NCBI GenBank assembly: GCA_028276475.1
Contig: JAPYWH010000003.1
Span: 22,304-86,303, forward strand
DNA from: Thermocrinis sp.
GTDB taxonomy: Bacteria; Aquificota; Aquificia; Aquificales; Aquificaceae
Reading direction: 5' to 3'
Length of the DNA: 64,000 bases
Positions 19,468-29,236 of the stretch are shown piece by piece (the first letter of the stretch is position 1; each line of letters begins with the position of its first letter). Made by a program: the position numbers and the translations under genes. The notes under the pieces are model-generated. The model saw only the letters and a list, made by a program, of their open reading frames with translations, had not been told where the DNA came from and did no database searches.

Positions 19468-20229
19468 TTAGCCTCCCACAGCCCTGCTGAATTTGATTAT
19501 ATACTCCTTTAGGTGGCTTGATAGCAGATAGGATATTAGTGGAAAGAGAAGCACCAAAAGGGCAAAGCCTAAAAACACTTGCATAGGCAGACCAACTATA
19601 AAGACGTTTATTTGAGGGATAAACCTATTCAGTAGGGCAAGGGTTAGGTTTAAAAGGAGCATGCTCAGAACTATGGGCAGGGAAATTCTAACCGCAAGGC
19701 TAAAGCCCTCATAAAAAAGCTTTAGGAACACATCTGGGTTTATGGAATAGAGGTCAAAGGTTCCCAAGGGCACCTTGCTCAGGCTATTGGCAAGGGAGAG
19801 AAAAACTATTTCTGGACCTCCCACCGAAAGGAAAAAGGATGTAAAAAGTAGCATAAAAAACACAGAAAAAACAGAAGCTTGGGGCTGTTGGGGAAGGAAA
19901 AGGGTGGCAATGGATAAACCCATGTTTATGCCTATGATCTCCCCCGCCATCATAACCGCATCAAAGATAAACCTAAGAAAAAGACCACTGAAAAAACCAA
20001 AGAGAAACTCCTTTAAAACTGCAAGAAAAAAGTGTCCTGTGGTAGCAAATTCTATAGGTTTTTGGTTTGTGTATAAAAAGAGCATAAAAGAAAGGGCGGT
20101 AGCAAAGAAGACCTTAAAAGTGTTTGGCAACAGTTCTCTGCCAAAGAAGGGCACCATAAAGAGAAAGGAAATAACCCTAACATGAAGCAAAAAGAGGGTT
20201 AAAAGGCTGTTTAGGTCAAGGGAGATCAT
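19468..20229 (-). CDS. fliR: Flagellar biosynthetic protein FliR
   Basis: Multi-TM; order flhB-fliR-fliQ-fliP; GEIIGINMGLSIA; RFIPQINVFIVGLPMQVFLGF. Confidence 0.93.
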   Translation of the reverse strand: MISLDLNSLLTLFLLHVRVISFLFMVPFFGRELLPNTFKVFFATALSFMLFLYTNQKPIEFATTGHFFLAVLKEFLFGFFSGLFLRFIFDAVMMAGEIIGINMGLSIATLFLPQQPQASVFSVFFMLLFTSFFLSVGGPEIVFLSLANSLSKVPLGTFDLYSINPDVFLKLFYEGFSLAVRISLPIVLSMLLLNLTLALLNRFIPQINVFIVGLPMQVFLGFALLVLLFPLISYLLSSHLKEYIIKFSRAVGG

Positions 20230-20495
20230 CGGAGCCAGACGGGAATATTAACTATGAGCTCCTTTGTAAAGTCCAGCAGTTTGTTTAGCATCCACGCACC
20301 CAAAAGAAGAACGACCACATAGGCCGCTATGAGCTTTGGGATATAGCCGAGGGTCATTTCCTGTATTTGGGTGGCAGATTGAAGAATGCTAACGATAAGT
20401 CCCACAAGGAAGGTAGCCAAAAGGACGGGCGCCGCCAAAATAAAAGCCATCTCAAGCATCTTCTGTCCCATAGAAAGGATCAGGTCTGGGCTCAT
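20226..20495 (-). CDS. fliQ: Flagellar biosynthetic protein FliQ
   Basis: AAPVLLATFLVGLIVSILQSATQIQEMTLGYIPKLIA. Confidence 0.96.
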   Translation of the reverse strand: MSPDLILSMGQKMLEMAFILAAPVLLATFLVGLIVSILQSATQIQEMTLGYIPKLIAAYVVVLLLGAWMLNKLLDFTKELIVNIPVWLR

Positions 20496-21241
20496 TGGTA
20501 GCTCCTTACAAGGGAAAGTATAACAAGTTCCCAGCCGTTAGCCAACACAAAGAGCATGAGTTTAAAGGGCAAGGAGATGATCTGGGGCGGAATCATGAGG
20601 ATGCCCATGGCTATAAGTATGGACGCAACCACCAAATCTATGATCAAAAAGGGTAGGTATAGCAGAAAGACTATCTGGAAAGCTACGCTTATTTCGCTTA
20701 CCATAAAGGCGGGGATCAGCACGCTAAGGGGAATATCTTTTGGTGATCTGATCTTTTCCCTTTCCTCCTTGCTCATACCAGACACATCCAAAAAGACCTT
20801 TATGCTCTCCTTTCTTGTATGCTTAGCCATGAACTCCTTTAATATGTCCGAGGTTCTTTCAAAAAACACCTGATCGGTTATTTCCCCCTTGAGCAGAGGC
20901 TGAAGTGCGGTTTGGTTTATGTTTTCAAAAACAGGCTTCATGATAAAAAAGGTCAAAAAGAGGGCAAGGGATACGATCACTTGATTGGGTGGAACGGTGG
21001 GAACACCCAAAGCCTGCCTTATCAAGGATAACACTATAACGATCCTAACAAAGGATGTTGTCATAATCAGAATGGATGGGGCGAGAGATAGAATGGTCAG
21101 GAGGATCAAGAGCCTTATGGAGGTGTCCAGCTGTCCTGTGCCAACCTTTAGCTCTATGTTTGGCAGTATTTGCTCTTGGGCGTAGCCAAAGCCAACTAAT
21201 AAAAGACTAAGGGCTAAGGTCTTTATAAACAACATCCGCAC
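20492..21241 (-). CDS. fliP: Flagellar biosynthetic protein FliP
   Basis: LAPSILIMTTSFVRIVIVLSLIRQALGVPTVPPNQVIVSLALFLTFF; IDLVVASILIAMGILMIPPQIISLPFKLMLFVLANGW. Confidence 0.97.
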   Translation of the reverse strand: MRMLFIKTLALSLLLVGFGYAQEQILPNIELKVGTGQLDTSIRLLILLTILSLAPSILIMTTSFVRIVIVLSLIRQALGVPTVPPNQVIVSLALFLTFFIMKPVFENINQTALQPLLKGEITDQVFFERTSDILKEFMAKHTRKESIKVFLDVSGMSKEEREKIRSPKDIPLSVLIPAFMVSEISVAFQIVFLLYLPFLIIDLVVASILIAMGILMIPPQIISLPFKLMLFVLANGWELVILSLVRSYQ

Positions 21242-21470
21242 CCCTTTCGCTTACAAGGATTAACATATACACCCCCTTTACCTCAAGCTCCACCAAAAAG
21301 GCACCCCTCATGAGGGGAACAATGCTTAAAACCTTCACATTACCGGACCTTCCTTTAAGGCTCAGCCTTGTTAGAAGAGGATGCAGGTATGGAACCACCA
21401 AGAGTATGAGCACCACCACTATGGCTAAAGATAGCAGAACCTTTAAAAGGCTATAAAAGAGATCCATCAC
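21207..21470 (-). CDS. fliO: FliO-like flagellar biosynthesis protein
   Basis: Small one-TM protein with KVLSIVPLMRGAFLVELEVKGVYMLILVSERGADVVYK; overlaps fliP. Confidence 0.75.
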   Translation of the reverse strand: MMDLFYSLLKVLLSLAIVVVLILLVVPYLHPLLTRLSLKGRSGNVKVLSIVPLMRGAFLVELEVKGVYMLILVSERGADVVYKDLSP

Positions 21471-21940
21471 GACGTCTGAACTACAAACTCAGTAAAGTAT
21501 ATGTTTCGGACGCCACCTTCCACCAGAATAATATTGAGCCTTTTTATGAGCTCTAACCTTAAGGCTTCCCTTCCCTCGGGCGTCCTCACAAAATCCGAGG
21601 TCTTGCTACTTATCACATCTATGATGGCATCCTTGATTATGGGCATTCTTTTATCTACCTCCTGTTTTACCTTTTCGTTGGAAAGCTCCAAGGTTATGGC
21701 TACCCTTGCGTAGGCGTCCGTTCCCTTGTCCGCCAAATTGACGGTGAATACTCCCAAATCTACCATGACTCCCACGTGGGAGGGCGCAACCTTTTCCTCA
21801 CCCTCCTTCTTAGGTTTGTTGAGTAGGAAAAAATAGGCACCTCCGCCCGCAACTGCCAAAAGTAATAAAAGGATAGGTATTAGAAACAGGATCTTTCTTC
21901 CTCCCTTTTTCTCTTCTAACTTTTCTTTTTCCTCCGCCAT
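21467..21940 (-). CDS. fliL: Flagellar basal body-associated protein FliL
   Basis: N-terminal TM, VDLGVFTVNLADKGTDAYARVAITLEL...IKDAIIDVISSKTSDFVRTPEGREALRLELIKRLN; ATG at 21940 preferred. Confidence 0.9.
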   Translation of the reverse strand: MAEEKEKLEEKKGGRKILFLIPILLLLLAVAGGGAYFFLLNKPKKEGEEKVAPSHVGVMVDLGVFTVNLADKGTDAYARVAITLELSNEKVKQEVDKRMPIIKDAIIDVISSKTSDFVRTPEGREALRLELIKRLNIILVEGGVRNIYFTEFVVQTS

Positions 21941-21969
21941 AGCCAAAAACTATTATAAAATCTTTCACG

Positions 21970-23292
21970 ATGGGACAATTAAAGAAGTGGATAGAAGACT
22001 CTTTAAAAGGAGAGTATGAATACGAAGCATACATAGAGAGCACGGAAAAACTTTTGGTGGAAACCTCAAGAGAGAGCTTGGAAAACATTTCCAAGTCAAA
22101 GGAGGTTGGCTTGGGTATAAGGGTCCTAAAGGATTTTAAACAGGGATTTGCATACACTACAGACCTATCCTGGACGGCGGTCTCAAGCTGTGTAAAGAGG
22201 GCAGTGGAATCCTTGGAGCTTACGCCAGAGGATGACGGCTTTGTTCTTAACAAAGGCGAGTTTAAAGGGCAGTTGCAAGCGGATTACGATCACGAGGGAC
22301 TTTCTCTGAGTGTGGAGGACAAAGCGGAGTTGCTTATAAACCTTGAAAGACTTGCAAAGGACTTTGACAGAAGGGTAGTGGGTACAAGAAAGACAAGCCT
22401 GAAGGAGTTTAAAGTGGAGGTTCATTGCTTTAACTCTCAGGGTCTTGAATACAGCTACACAACCACCTACTTTTCCTGCCTTACCTCAGCCCTTGCAGTA
22501 GAAAACGGGGAAGAGGCTATATCCTATGAATACAGGAGCGGTAGATATTTAAAGGACATAGACTTTGAAGAGATGGCTAAGGATGTAGTCTTTAAGGCTA
22601 CTGCCCAGTTGGGGGCGGTCTCTTACGAAACAAAGGTCATTCCCGTTGTCTTCTTCAGAGACAGTGCGGTATCCCTTTTGGAGGCTTTCAGCCCGATGTT
22701 CTTGGGGGATGCCCTCGTAAAAAACAAAACCCTGCTAAAGGGCAAAGAAGGACAAGCAATAGGAAGCCCTCTGCTAACAGTGATAGATGACGGGACCCTA
22801 AAAGGGGGTGTGGGTTCTCTGGACTTGGACGCGGAGGGCATTCCATCTAAGAAAAACATAGTAATTGAAAAGGGAATTTTTAGAGGGTTCTTGCACAGTG
22901 TATATACTGCAGTCAAATGCAATGCCAAACCAACGGGTAATTCGGTAAGATACGGCTATAAAAGCTTGCCCACCTCCGGCATAAGGAACCTTTACATAGA
23001 GAGGGGAACCCACACTCTGGAAGACCTGTTGAGGGCTTACGAGGAGGTCTTTTTGATTTTAGACCTTATGGGTTTGCATACCGCAGACCCCATCTCCGGA
23101 GACTTTTCCCTGGGCGCTTCTGGTATAATTTATAAAAGTGGCAAGAAGGAGAGAGCAGTGAAGGGACTAGTCATAGGAGGGAACATTCAGGAACTTCTGA
23201 AAAATTTAGTGGGAATAGGAGAAGACCTTAGGATGTATGGGCATGTGGGTTCTACATCCTTGCTTATAGAAGCTATAACGGTTGGAGGATAA
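21970..23292 (+). CDS. TldD/PmbA family metalloprotease-related protein
   Basis: GLGIRVLKDFKQGFAYTTDLS; DDGTLKGGVGSLDLDAEGIPSKKNIVIEKGIFRGFLHSVYTA; SGDFSLGASGIIYKSGK. Confidence 0.88.
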   Translation: MGQLKKWIEDSLKGEYEYEAYIESTEKLLVETSRESLENISKSKEVGLGIRVLKDFKQGFAYTTDLSWTAVSSCVKRAVESLELTPEDDGFVLNKGEFKGQLQADYDHEGLSLSVEDKAELLINLERLAKDFDRRVVGTRKTSLKEFKVEVHCFNSQGLEYSYTTTYFSCLTSALAVENGEEAISYEYRSGRYLKDIDFEEMAKDVVFKATAQLGAVSYETKVIPVVFFRDSAVSLLEAFSPMFLGDALVKNKTLLKGKEGQAIGSPLLTVIDDGTLKGGVGSLDLDAEGIPSKKNIVIEKGIFRGFLHSVYTAVKCNAKPTGNSVRYGYKSLPTSGIRNLYIERGTHTLEDLLRAYEEVFLILDLMGLHTADPISGDFSLGASGIIYKSGKKERAVKGLVIGGNIQELLKNLVGIGEDLRMYGHVGSTSLLIEAITVGG

Positions 23293-23294
23293 AG

Positions 23295-23912
23295 ATGAAA
23301 ATATTTCTGTCTCTTACTTTCATGATATTGGGCTTCTTATTGTTTGGATTGGGAATCTACACATCCTTTGAAATATACGCCATAAAGAAGCAAGAAAAAA
23401 TAAACGCAAATTTTGCCAGTTTTATGCTATCAGTGTATGAAGGTAAAGAGCTAAAGAATATAGACTATCCAGACCAAGGATTTTTTATATTTAAACCTGC
23501 CGAAGGAAAGATATACACATATGGTCAGGTATTTCAGAACCCTACGTATGTCAATATGTATTCGTCCTACCACAAAATATTGCCGTCTAAGGCAGAGGTA
23601 TATATATACACCAGAAAATACAATTTTGGAGAATATATAGAAGAAATGCTCAAAAACCCAACATCCCTTGGTATATCCTTGGCTGGATTAATACTATTTG
23701 CAATAGGCATTGTTTATATGCTAATCCCACAAGCCCAGCAGAAAAACACTGAAGTAAAAATAGTTGAAAAAACCTACCCACCGGATTTAGAAAGGAAGCT
23801 AAAGGCTGTTCGGCTGGCTATTGCTACCCACAGGATAATACCAAGGGAAAGTATTGAAGAGGCAAAAAGAATACTTGATAATATATTTAAAGAAATGGAG
23901 GTAAGAAAATGA
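23295..23912 (+). CDS. Two-TM membrane protein of unknown function
   Basis: TM1 IFLSLTFMILGFLLFGLGIYTSFEIYA and TM2 LGISLAGLILFAIGIVYMLIP flank a ~75-aa extracytoplasmic segment; cytoplasmic helical tail. Confidence 0.7.
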   Translation: MKIFLSLTFMILGFLLFGLGIYTSFEIYAIKKQEKINANFASFMLSVYEGKELKNIDYPDQGFFIFKPAEGKIYTYGQVFQNPTYVNMYSSYHKILPSKAEVYIYTRKYNFGEYIEEMLKNPTSLGISLAGLILFAIGIVYMLIPQAQQKNTEVKIVEKTYPPDLERKLKAVRLAIATHRIIPRESIEEAKRILDNIFKEMEVRK

Positions 23913-25303
23913 AAGTATTGATGGTTTCCTTTGACAGAAGTTTAGTAGAACAGCTAAAGAATGCCCTCAGTGAATATGAAGTTATGGATGTTAAAAATGG
24001 GGAGGAGGCCCTTAGTTTGGCAACTCCATATTTTGACGTGATAATTTATGACGCAATATCGGGAGCCCTCTCCGAAGAAGATATAAACAATCTATATCTA
24101 CAGAAATTCAAGGATGCGAAGTTTGTGGTGCTTGTGGATGACCTGTTCCCTATAAATGCTCAAAATCTAAAACCACAAAAAAAGATGCTTATACCAAGGG
24201 AGAGCACCCTTGATCAAATTCTATCTGCTGTTATGGCGCCTGTTCAAGAAACAGAGGAATACCAATTGCCCACCTTAGAGCTTGAAATAGAAACCCACAA
24301 ACAGACTGTGGGAGAAGTAGATGGGGTGATAGAGATAACTCCCTCGCAACAGGAAAGCATACAAAAGCTATTCTTTGAAGAAGAGCTTAAACTTGCAGAA
24401 GCACACCCAGAATCAAAGGAGGAGGTTTCCCAATACATCCCCGAAAGTGCTCATCCACAGAAGAAGGTTGCAGTAGTGTCCTTTGATAGCACCCTGGCAG
24501 ATAGTATTACTCCCTTACTATCTGAAAATTTTGAGCCAGTTGTGGTAAGGTCCCTTAGAGACTTGGAAATTCCTTTAAAAGATGTAGATGGAGTTATATT
24601 TGATGCGATCTCAGGGCTTGCAGCAAAGAGGAGATTAATGGAATTAGCTAAAGACCATGATATAGCTCAAAAGCCCTTTTTAGTGTTGATAGACGAACTG
24701 TTTAACATAAACATAGATGATGTTCCGCTCATAAATAAGCACGCAATTTCAAGGGAAGAGAGCCCCAAGAAAATAGTAGAAAAATTTAAAGAAATCTTCG
24801 TTCCTTTGAAGAAAGAAGAAACAACACTTATTCAAATGCTCGGAGAACTACTTGAGAAGCAAGAAGCTGTGCAGGAAAAAGAAAAGGGTGTTGAACCTGA
24901 GGAATTCCTTCAAATCATTAAAAAACTTGAAATGCCTAGGTTAGAGGAAAGCCCATTGCCTATGGAAGAGTTCGCCTTTAAGGAACAAAAGGAAGAACCT
25001 ACCCCAGTCCCACAAATACCTATAGAGGAGGCTATGCCCACGGTAAGCGCTTCGCAACAGAAGACAGAAAGATTGGAAGATGTATTGAAAGGCGTGTCCT
25101 TGGAGGATATTAAGAAGGTGATAGAGGAAACCATTAAAGAGGAAATCAAAAGAGCCTTTGAAGGTTTTAATCCGAGCGACCTTGTTAGGGAACTCCTCAG
25201 GGAGGAACTCAAAAAGGGTATTGAATCAATACCGTTGGAAGGCATAATCAAAGAGATAACCTACGAGGTTCTTCGGGAAAGGCTCAGAGAGCTTATCACT
25301 TGA
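23909..25303 (+). CDS. Tandem receiver-like domain protein with C-terminal helical region
   Basis: Two internally repeated modules sharing VSFD, (I/V)I(Y/F)DAISG, LVDDLFPIN / LIDELFNIN, (P/S)REE?S; long charged linker and C-terminal amphipathic helices. Confidence 0.65.
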   Translation: MKVLMVSFDRSLVEQLKNALSEYEVMDVKNGEEALSLATPYFDVIIYDAISGALSEEDINNLYLQKFKDAKFVVLVDDLFPINAQNLKPQKKMLIPRESTLDQILSAVMAPVQETEEYQLPTLELEIETHKQTVGEVDGVIEITPSQQESIQKLFFEEELKLAEAHPESKEEVSQYIPESAHPQKKVAVVSFDSTLADSITPLLSENFEPVVVRSLRDLEIPLKDVDGVIFDAISGLAAKRRLMELAKDHDIAQKPFLVLIDELFNINIDDVPLINKHAISREESPKKIVEKFKEIFVPLKKEETTLIQMLGELLEKQEAVQEKEKGVEPEEFLQIIKKLEMPRLEESPLPMEEFAFKEQKEEPTPVPQIPIEEAMPTVSASQQKTERLEDVLKGVSLEDIKKVIEETIKEEIKRAFEGFNPSDLVRELLREELKKGIESIPLEGIIKEITYEVLRERLRELIT

Positions 25304-27035
25304 AAAACATATACTCCTCTTCGTATTGTCCCCAAACGGTGGGAAAGTAATTTTCAAACTTATCTCTGGCTCCCACCATGCTCTTTGGAGTAGCCAAGAA
25401 TATGAGAGGTTGCTCTTTGGCTATTATTCTGTATGCTTGCCTGTATAGCTCAATTCTTTCTTCTCTGTTTAGCACGGAAGAAGCCATGTCAAAGAGTTCA
25501 TCCACCTCTTTCTCCCAAACTGTAGCTGGTGTTCTTTGCCTTGGGTTCCACATATGCAGGGTGCCCGAAGAGTGCCACACGTTCCTGCCAAAGTGTGGGT
25601 CCAAGGAACCAGTGAGACCTATTATTACAGCCTCCCACTGGTAGGGAGGGGTGGTGAGCCTGCGCACCAGAGCGTTAAAATCTACAGGGTTAAAAATTAC
25701 CTTTATACCCAACTTCTCCAGATCTTCCTTTATCATGTTTCCTATGGCTTGTCTTTCTTTGTTTTCTGCATTGGTGAGGAGGATGATCTCCACGGTGTTT
25801 CCCTCTGGGTCCTCAAGCCAGCCATCCTTATTTCTGTCTGAAAAGCCAAGTTCCTCTAAAAGCTTTCTGGCGGTTTTTAGGTCATAAGGGATTTCTGGGA
25901 ACAGTCCCTCGTAATAGTAAGGTCTGTTGGCGGGTGTGATGGGTCCATAAAGGGGCTGTGCCAAACCATTATAGACGAGCAGACTAATTCCAGAGCGGTC
26001 TATTGCCATAGAGATTGCCCTTCTGAATTGGGAGTTTTGGAACCAACGTAGCTTATACTTGGGAATGTCCGCCTGCGGGTTTTGGTTAAAAACAAGGAAG
26101 GTAGTGGATGGAGTAGGTCCCAAGTCAAAAAGGCTGATACCCTTCAAGCGAACTACAGTCATAAGGTCTGTGGGCCTGATGCCATGATAGTCTGCCTTGC
26201 CGGTGGAGAACATGAGCAGGGCTGTGTCTGGGTCTTGGACTATGTATGCTATTTTTCTTTTTATGTATGGTAGCCCTTTGCCCTCTTCGTCCTTTCTATA
26301 ATAGTAGGGGTTTGCCTCATACTCCACCAGCTGTCCTTTTATGTATCTCTTTAGCTTGTAGGGTCCCGTGCCCACGATCTCCTCTGGGTTTGTGCTCACA
26401 TTCCAAGCCTGCATAAAGGTCCCTTCTTTGACAAACTTTTCCAGCTTATGCTTGGGTAAGATGGGACTTGCCAGGATGCCAAGAAAGGGTGCAAAGGGCT
26501 TTGGAAGCCTAAACTCAAGGGTGTATGAGTCTATTGCCCTTACAAAGTTCTCCACATCCCTTTCTTCTCTGAGAACTCCCCTGAGCATGTCTGCAGTAGA
26601 GTTAGGAATGTTTTTGTTGAGATAGACATCCCTGTATGTGAAAACCACATCCTCTGCGGTAAAGGGCTTCCCATCGCTCCACTTAACATCTTTCCTTAGC
26701 TTTACCACATACCTTTTTCCGTCCTCAGAGGCTAAAATGCTTTCTGCCAAGTCAGGCTCATACTCCATAGTTTTTAGGTTCAGCCTTGTTAGCCCACTGA
26801 AAAGGTCCGAGAGCACTGCGGTGGAGCTTGTCTCTTGGGCAAGGGCGGGGTTCAAGGTCTTTGGATCTCCCAAAAGTATGTAATAGAGAGTTCCCCCTTC
26901 TTTGCCTACCTTTACCTCAAACTTGGATGGGTCCACGTTTTTCATGCTCACCGAGTAAGCCTTCGGAGAAGATAAAAGATGAAAGGGCAAAAAGGCAAAG
27001 AACACAAAGAGAATGGCGTAAAAGACCTCCCTCAT
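25296..27035 (-). CDS. ABC transporter substrate-binding protein (peptide/solute, SBP_bac_5)
   Basis: GGTLYYILLGDPKTLNPALAQETSS; YVVKLRKDVKWSDGKPFTAEDVVFTYRD; VGTGPYKLKRY. Confidence 0.93.
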   Translation of the reverse strand: MREVFYAILFVFFAFLPFHLLSSPKAYSVSMKNVDPSKFEVKVGKEGGTLYYILLGDPKTLNPALAQETSSTAVLSDLFSGLTRLNLKTMEYEPDLAESILASEDGKRYVVKLRKDVKWSDGKPFTAEDVVFTYRDVYLNKNIPNSTADMLRGVLREERDVENFVRAIDSYTLEFRLPKPFAPFLGILASPILPKHKLEKFVKEGTFMQAWNVSTNPEEIVGTGPYKLKRYIKGQLVEYEANPYYYRKDEEGKGLPYIKRKIAYIVQDPDTALLMFSTGKADYHGIRPTDLMTVVRLKGISLFDLGPTPSTTFLVFNQNPQADIPKYKLRWFQNSQFRRAISMAIDRSGISLLVYNGLAQPLYGPITPANRPYYYEGLFPEIPYDLKTARKLLEELGFSDRNKDGWLEDPEGNTVEIILLTNAENKERQAIGNMIKEDLEKLGIKVIFNPVDFNALVRRLTTPPYQWEAVIIGLTGSLDPHFGRNVWHSSGTLHMWNPRQRTPATVWEKEVDELFDMASSVLNREERIELYRQAYRIIAKEQPLIFLATPKSMVGARDKFENYFPTVWGQYEEEYMFFK

Positions 27036-28162
27036 AGCACTCTGCCCAACACTTCATCCACCTTTTTGTAGCCCCACTCTACCGCTTGGATGATCTCCTC
27101 TACGGTTTCTGGGTCTCTTATGCTAACAGAAGAGAGCACCTCCTCCACCAATGGGACTATTTTATCAAAGCTTATGCGTTCCTCCAAAAAGAGCTCCACC
27201 GCCCTCTCGTCCGCACCCAAAAGCACGGGCACATAAACACCTCCCATCCTTGCGACCCATTCACACAGGGACAAAGCCCTGAACTTTTGCCTGTCCACCC
27301 TTTCAAAAACTATGGGAGAAAGCTCAAAAAGGCTAACCTCTCTGAAGGGATTGTCTCGCCTTTCGGGATAAAAAATGGCGTTCATTATAGGAATTTTCAT
27401 GTCGGGCGGAGAAACCTGAAAGAGAAAACTGCCATCTCTTAACTTTATGGCTCCATGCACCAGGCTCTTGGGATGGATCACCACCTCTATAAGGTCTGGG
27501 TCCAAACCAAAAAGTGCCTTAGCCTCCAAAAGTTCTATGCCCTTGTTCATCAAAGTGGCAGAATCTACTGTGATCTTCTGTCCCATCTGCCAGGTGGGAT
27601 GATTTAGGGCTTGGGCGGGTTTTACCTTTGAAAGCTCCTCAATGGGCGTGTCCTTGAAGGGACCACCGGAGGCGGTAAGATAGACCTTTTTTATCTCTTT
27701 CCTGTCTGTCATTGAAAGCAGTTGAAAAAGGGCGTTGTGTTCGCTATCCACGGGCACCACATTTTCTGACTTTTCTCTGATTAACCCATCCAAACAGACC
27801 ACAGATTCCTTGTTGCTGGCAAGTAGCATCTTGTTCTTTGAGAGCACAAGAAAGGTAGGCAAAAGCCCATCTATGCCCGAAATGGCGTTCAAAACCCTTT
27901 CAGATTCCTCCACAACAGCCAGCAAACCCTCTTCACCTTTCAAATACACACACTCCCTCGGGAGACTTTCAAGCCAATCCTTTTCGGGCTCCTGATAGGA
28001 CACCACATACTTAGGCTTAAACTCCCTTGCCTGATTTAGCAGTTTATCCGATGCCCTCCTTGCCACCAAACCCACCAGTTCAATATCCTGCCTGTATGCC
28101 CTAACCACATCTAGGGCTTGCGTGCCCACCGAGCCAGTAGAACCTAATATGCTCAGTTTCAT
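27032..28162 (-). CDS. dxr: 1-deoxy-D-xylulose 5-phosphate reductoisomerase
   Basis: MKLSILGSTGSVGTQALDVVR; ASNKESVVCLDGLI; PVDSEHNALFQLL; TASGGPFKDTP; HPTWQMGQKITVDSATLMNKGIELLEAKALF. Confidence 0.97.
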   Translation of the reverse strand: MKLSILGSTGSVGTQALDVVRAYRQDIELVGLVARRASDKLLNQAREFKPKYVVSYQEPEKDWLESLPRECVYLKGEEGLLAVVEESERVLNAISGIDGLLPTFLVLSKNKMLLASNKESVVCLDGLIREKSENVVPVDSEHNALFQLLSMTDRKEIKKVYLTASGGPFKDTPIEELSKVKPAQALNHPTWQMGQKITVDSATLMNKGIELLEAKALFGLDPDLIEVVIHPKSLVHGAIKLRDGSFLFQVSPPDMKIPIMNAIFYPERRDNPFREVSLFELSPIVFERVDRQKFRALSLCEWVARMGGVYVPVLLGADERAVELFLEERISFDKIVPLVEEVLSSVSIRDPETVEEIIQAVEWGYKKVDEVLGRVL

Positions 28163-28219
28163 CATTGGGATATTAATTATACGAGCTTCCTTTAACTCCA
28201 CAAGGTTCATCAGGAACCT

Positions 28220-29236
28220 TTACGTAGACCAAAAGGCTTTTGCTTTGCTTAGGGTTTCCTCCCACTCCCTCTTTTCATCCGAATCATACACAATACCCGA
28301 GCCCGCGTAATAAGAAAGCTCTTGCCCAATGCCAAAGGCTGTTCTGATGAGAACGCATAGGGTAAAGTCTTCATTCCAAACAAAGCCTGCGCACCCGCAG
28401 TAATAGTCCCTCGGATGGGGCTCCAAAGCGTCTATTAGTTCCACCGCCTTTTTCTTTGGTGCGCCCGTCACCGAGGCAGGGGGAAATGTGTTGAGTAGAA
28501 TCTCCTCAAGGTCTTTGTCCGTCTGTGCCACCACAGTGGAGTGCATTTGGCACAGGGTTGTGTATTTTTCCACCTTAAAGATCTCCTCTACCTTTACACT
28601 GCCCACCTTTGCCACCCTTGAAAGGTCATTTCTCATCATATCAAGGATCATCAAATTCTCTGCCTTATCCTTTTGGCTATTTTGTAAAGCGTCTTCACTC
28701 TCGGCGGTTCCCTTTATGGGCTTGCTCTTTATTAGCCCTCCCTTTTTCTCCAAAAAGAGCTCCATTGAACCGCTTAGGATGTAAAAGTCTTTCAGGTCAA
28801 GAAAAAAGGCGTAGGGGGTAGGTTGCCTTTCAAAGAATTTCAAGAAGAGGTCCAAGGGATAACCTTCCAGTTTAAAGTCCATCCTCGTCGAAAGGTTAAG
28901 CTGATAGACTGTGCCCTTTTCAATCTCCTCTTTTAACCTTCTGACTTTCTCTATGTACTCCTTCTCGTTCAAGGAAAAGCCCTTCAGGCTCAGTTTAAAA
29001 GGCTTGGGTCTTAGTTCAAACTCAACAGGTTCTCCCGCCTCCACGAAAACAATGGAAGGGAAAGAGGATGCCTTTACCTTTACACCAAGGGTCTCTTCTG
29101 AGAGCTTATAAGAGATGACTACAAAACCCTTTCTTTCCTTTAACTCCAAAAGGGAGTTGAAAAACTTCACTTCCTTGATGGGAAATTTATAAAGTTTGTT
29201 AGACTTTCCTAAAAATCCGCCCGATGCTAAGAGCAT
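28220..29236 (-). CDS. pabB: Chorismate-binding aminodeoxychorismate/anthranilate synthase component I
   Basis: KGTVYQLNLSTRMDF; ILSGSMELFLEKKGGLIKSKPIKGTAES; MILDMMRNDLSRVAKVGSV; FPPASVTGAPKKKAVELID. Confidence 0.88.
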   Translation of the reverse strand: MLLASGGFLGKSNKLYKFPIKEVKFFNSLLELKERKGFVVISYKLSEETLGVKVKASSFPSIVFVEAGEPVEFELRPKPFKLSLKGFSLNEKEYIEKVRRLKEEIEKGTVYQLNLSTRMDFKLEGYPLDLFLKFFERQPTPYAFFLDLKDFYILSGSMELFLEKKGGLIKSKPIKGTAESEDALQNSQKDKAENLMILDMMRNDLSRVAKVGSVKVEEIFKVEKYTTLCQMHSTVVAQTDKDLEEILLNTFPPASVTGAPKKKAVELIDALEPHPRDYYCGCAGFVWNEDFTLCVLIRTAFGIGQELSYYAGSGIVYDSDEKREWEETLSKAKAFWST

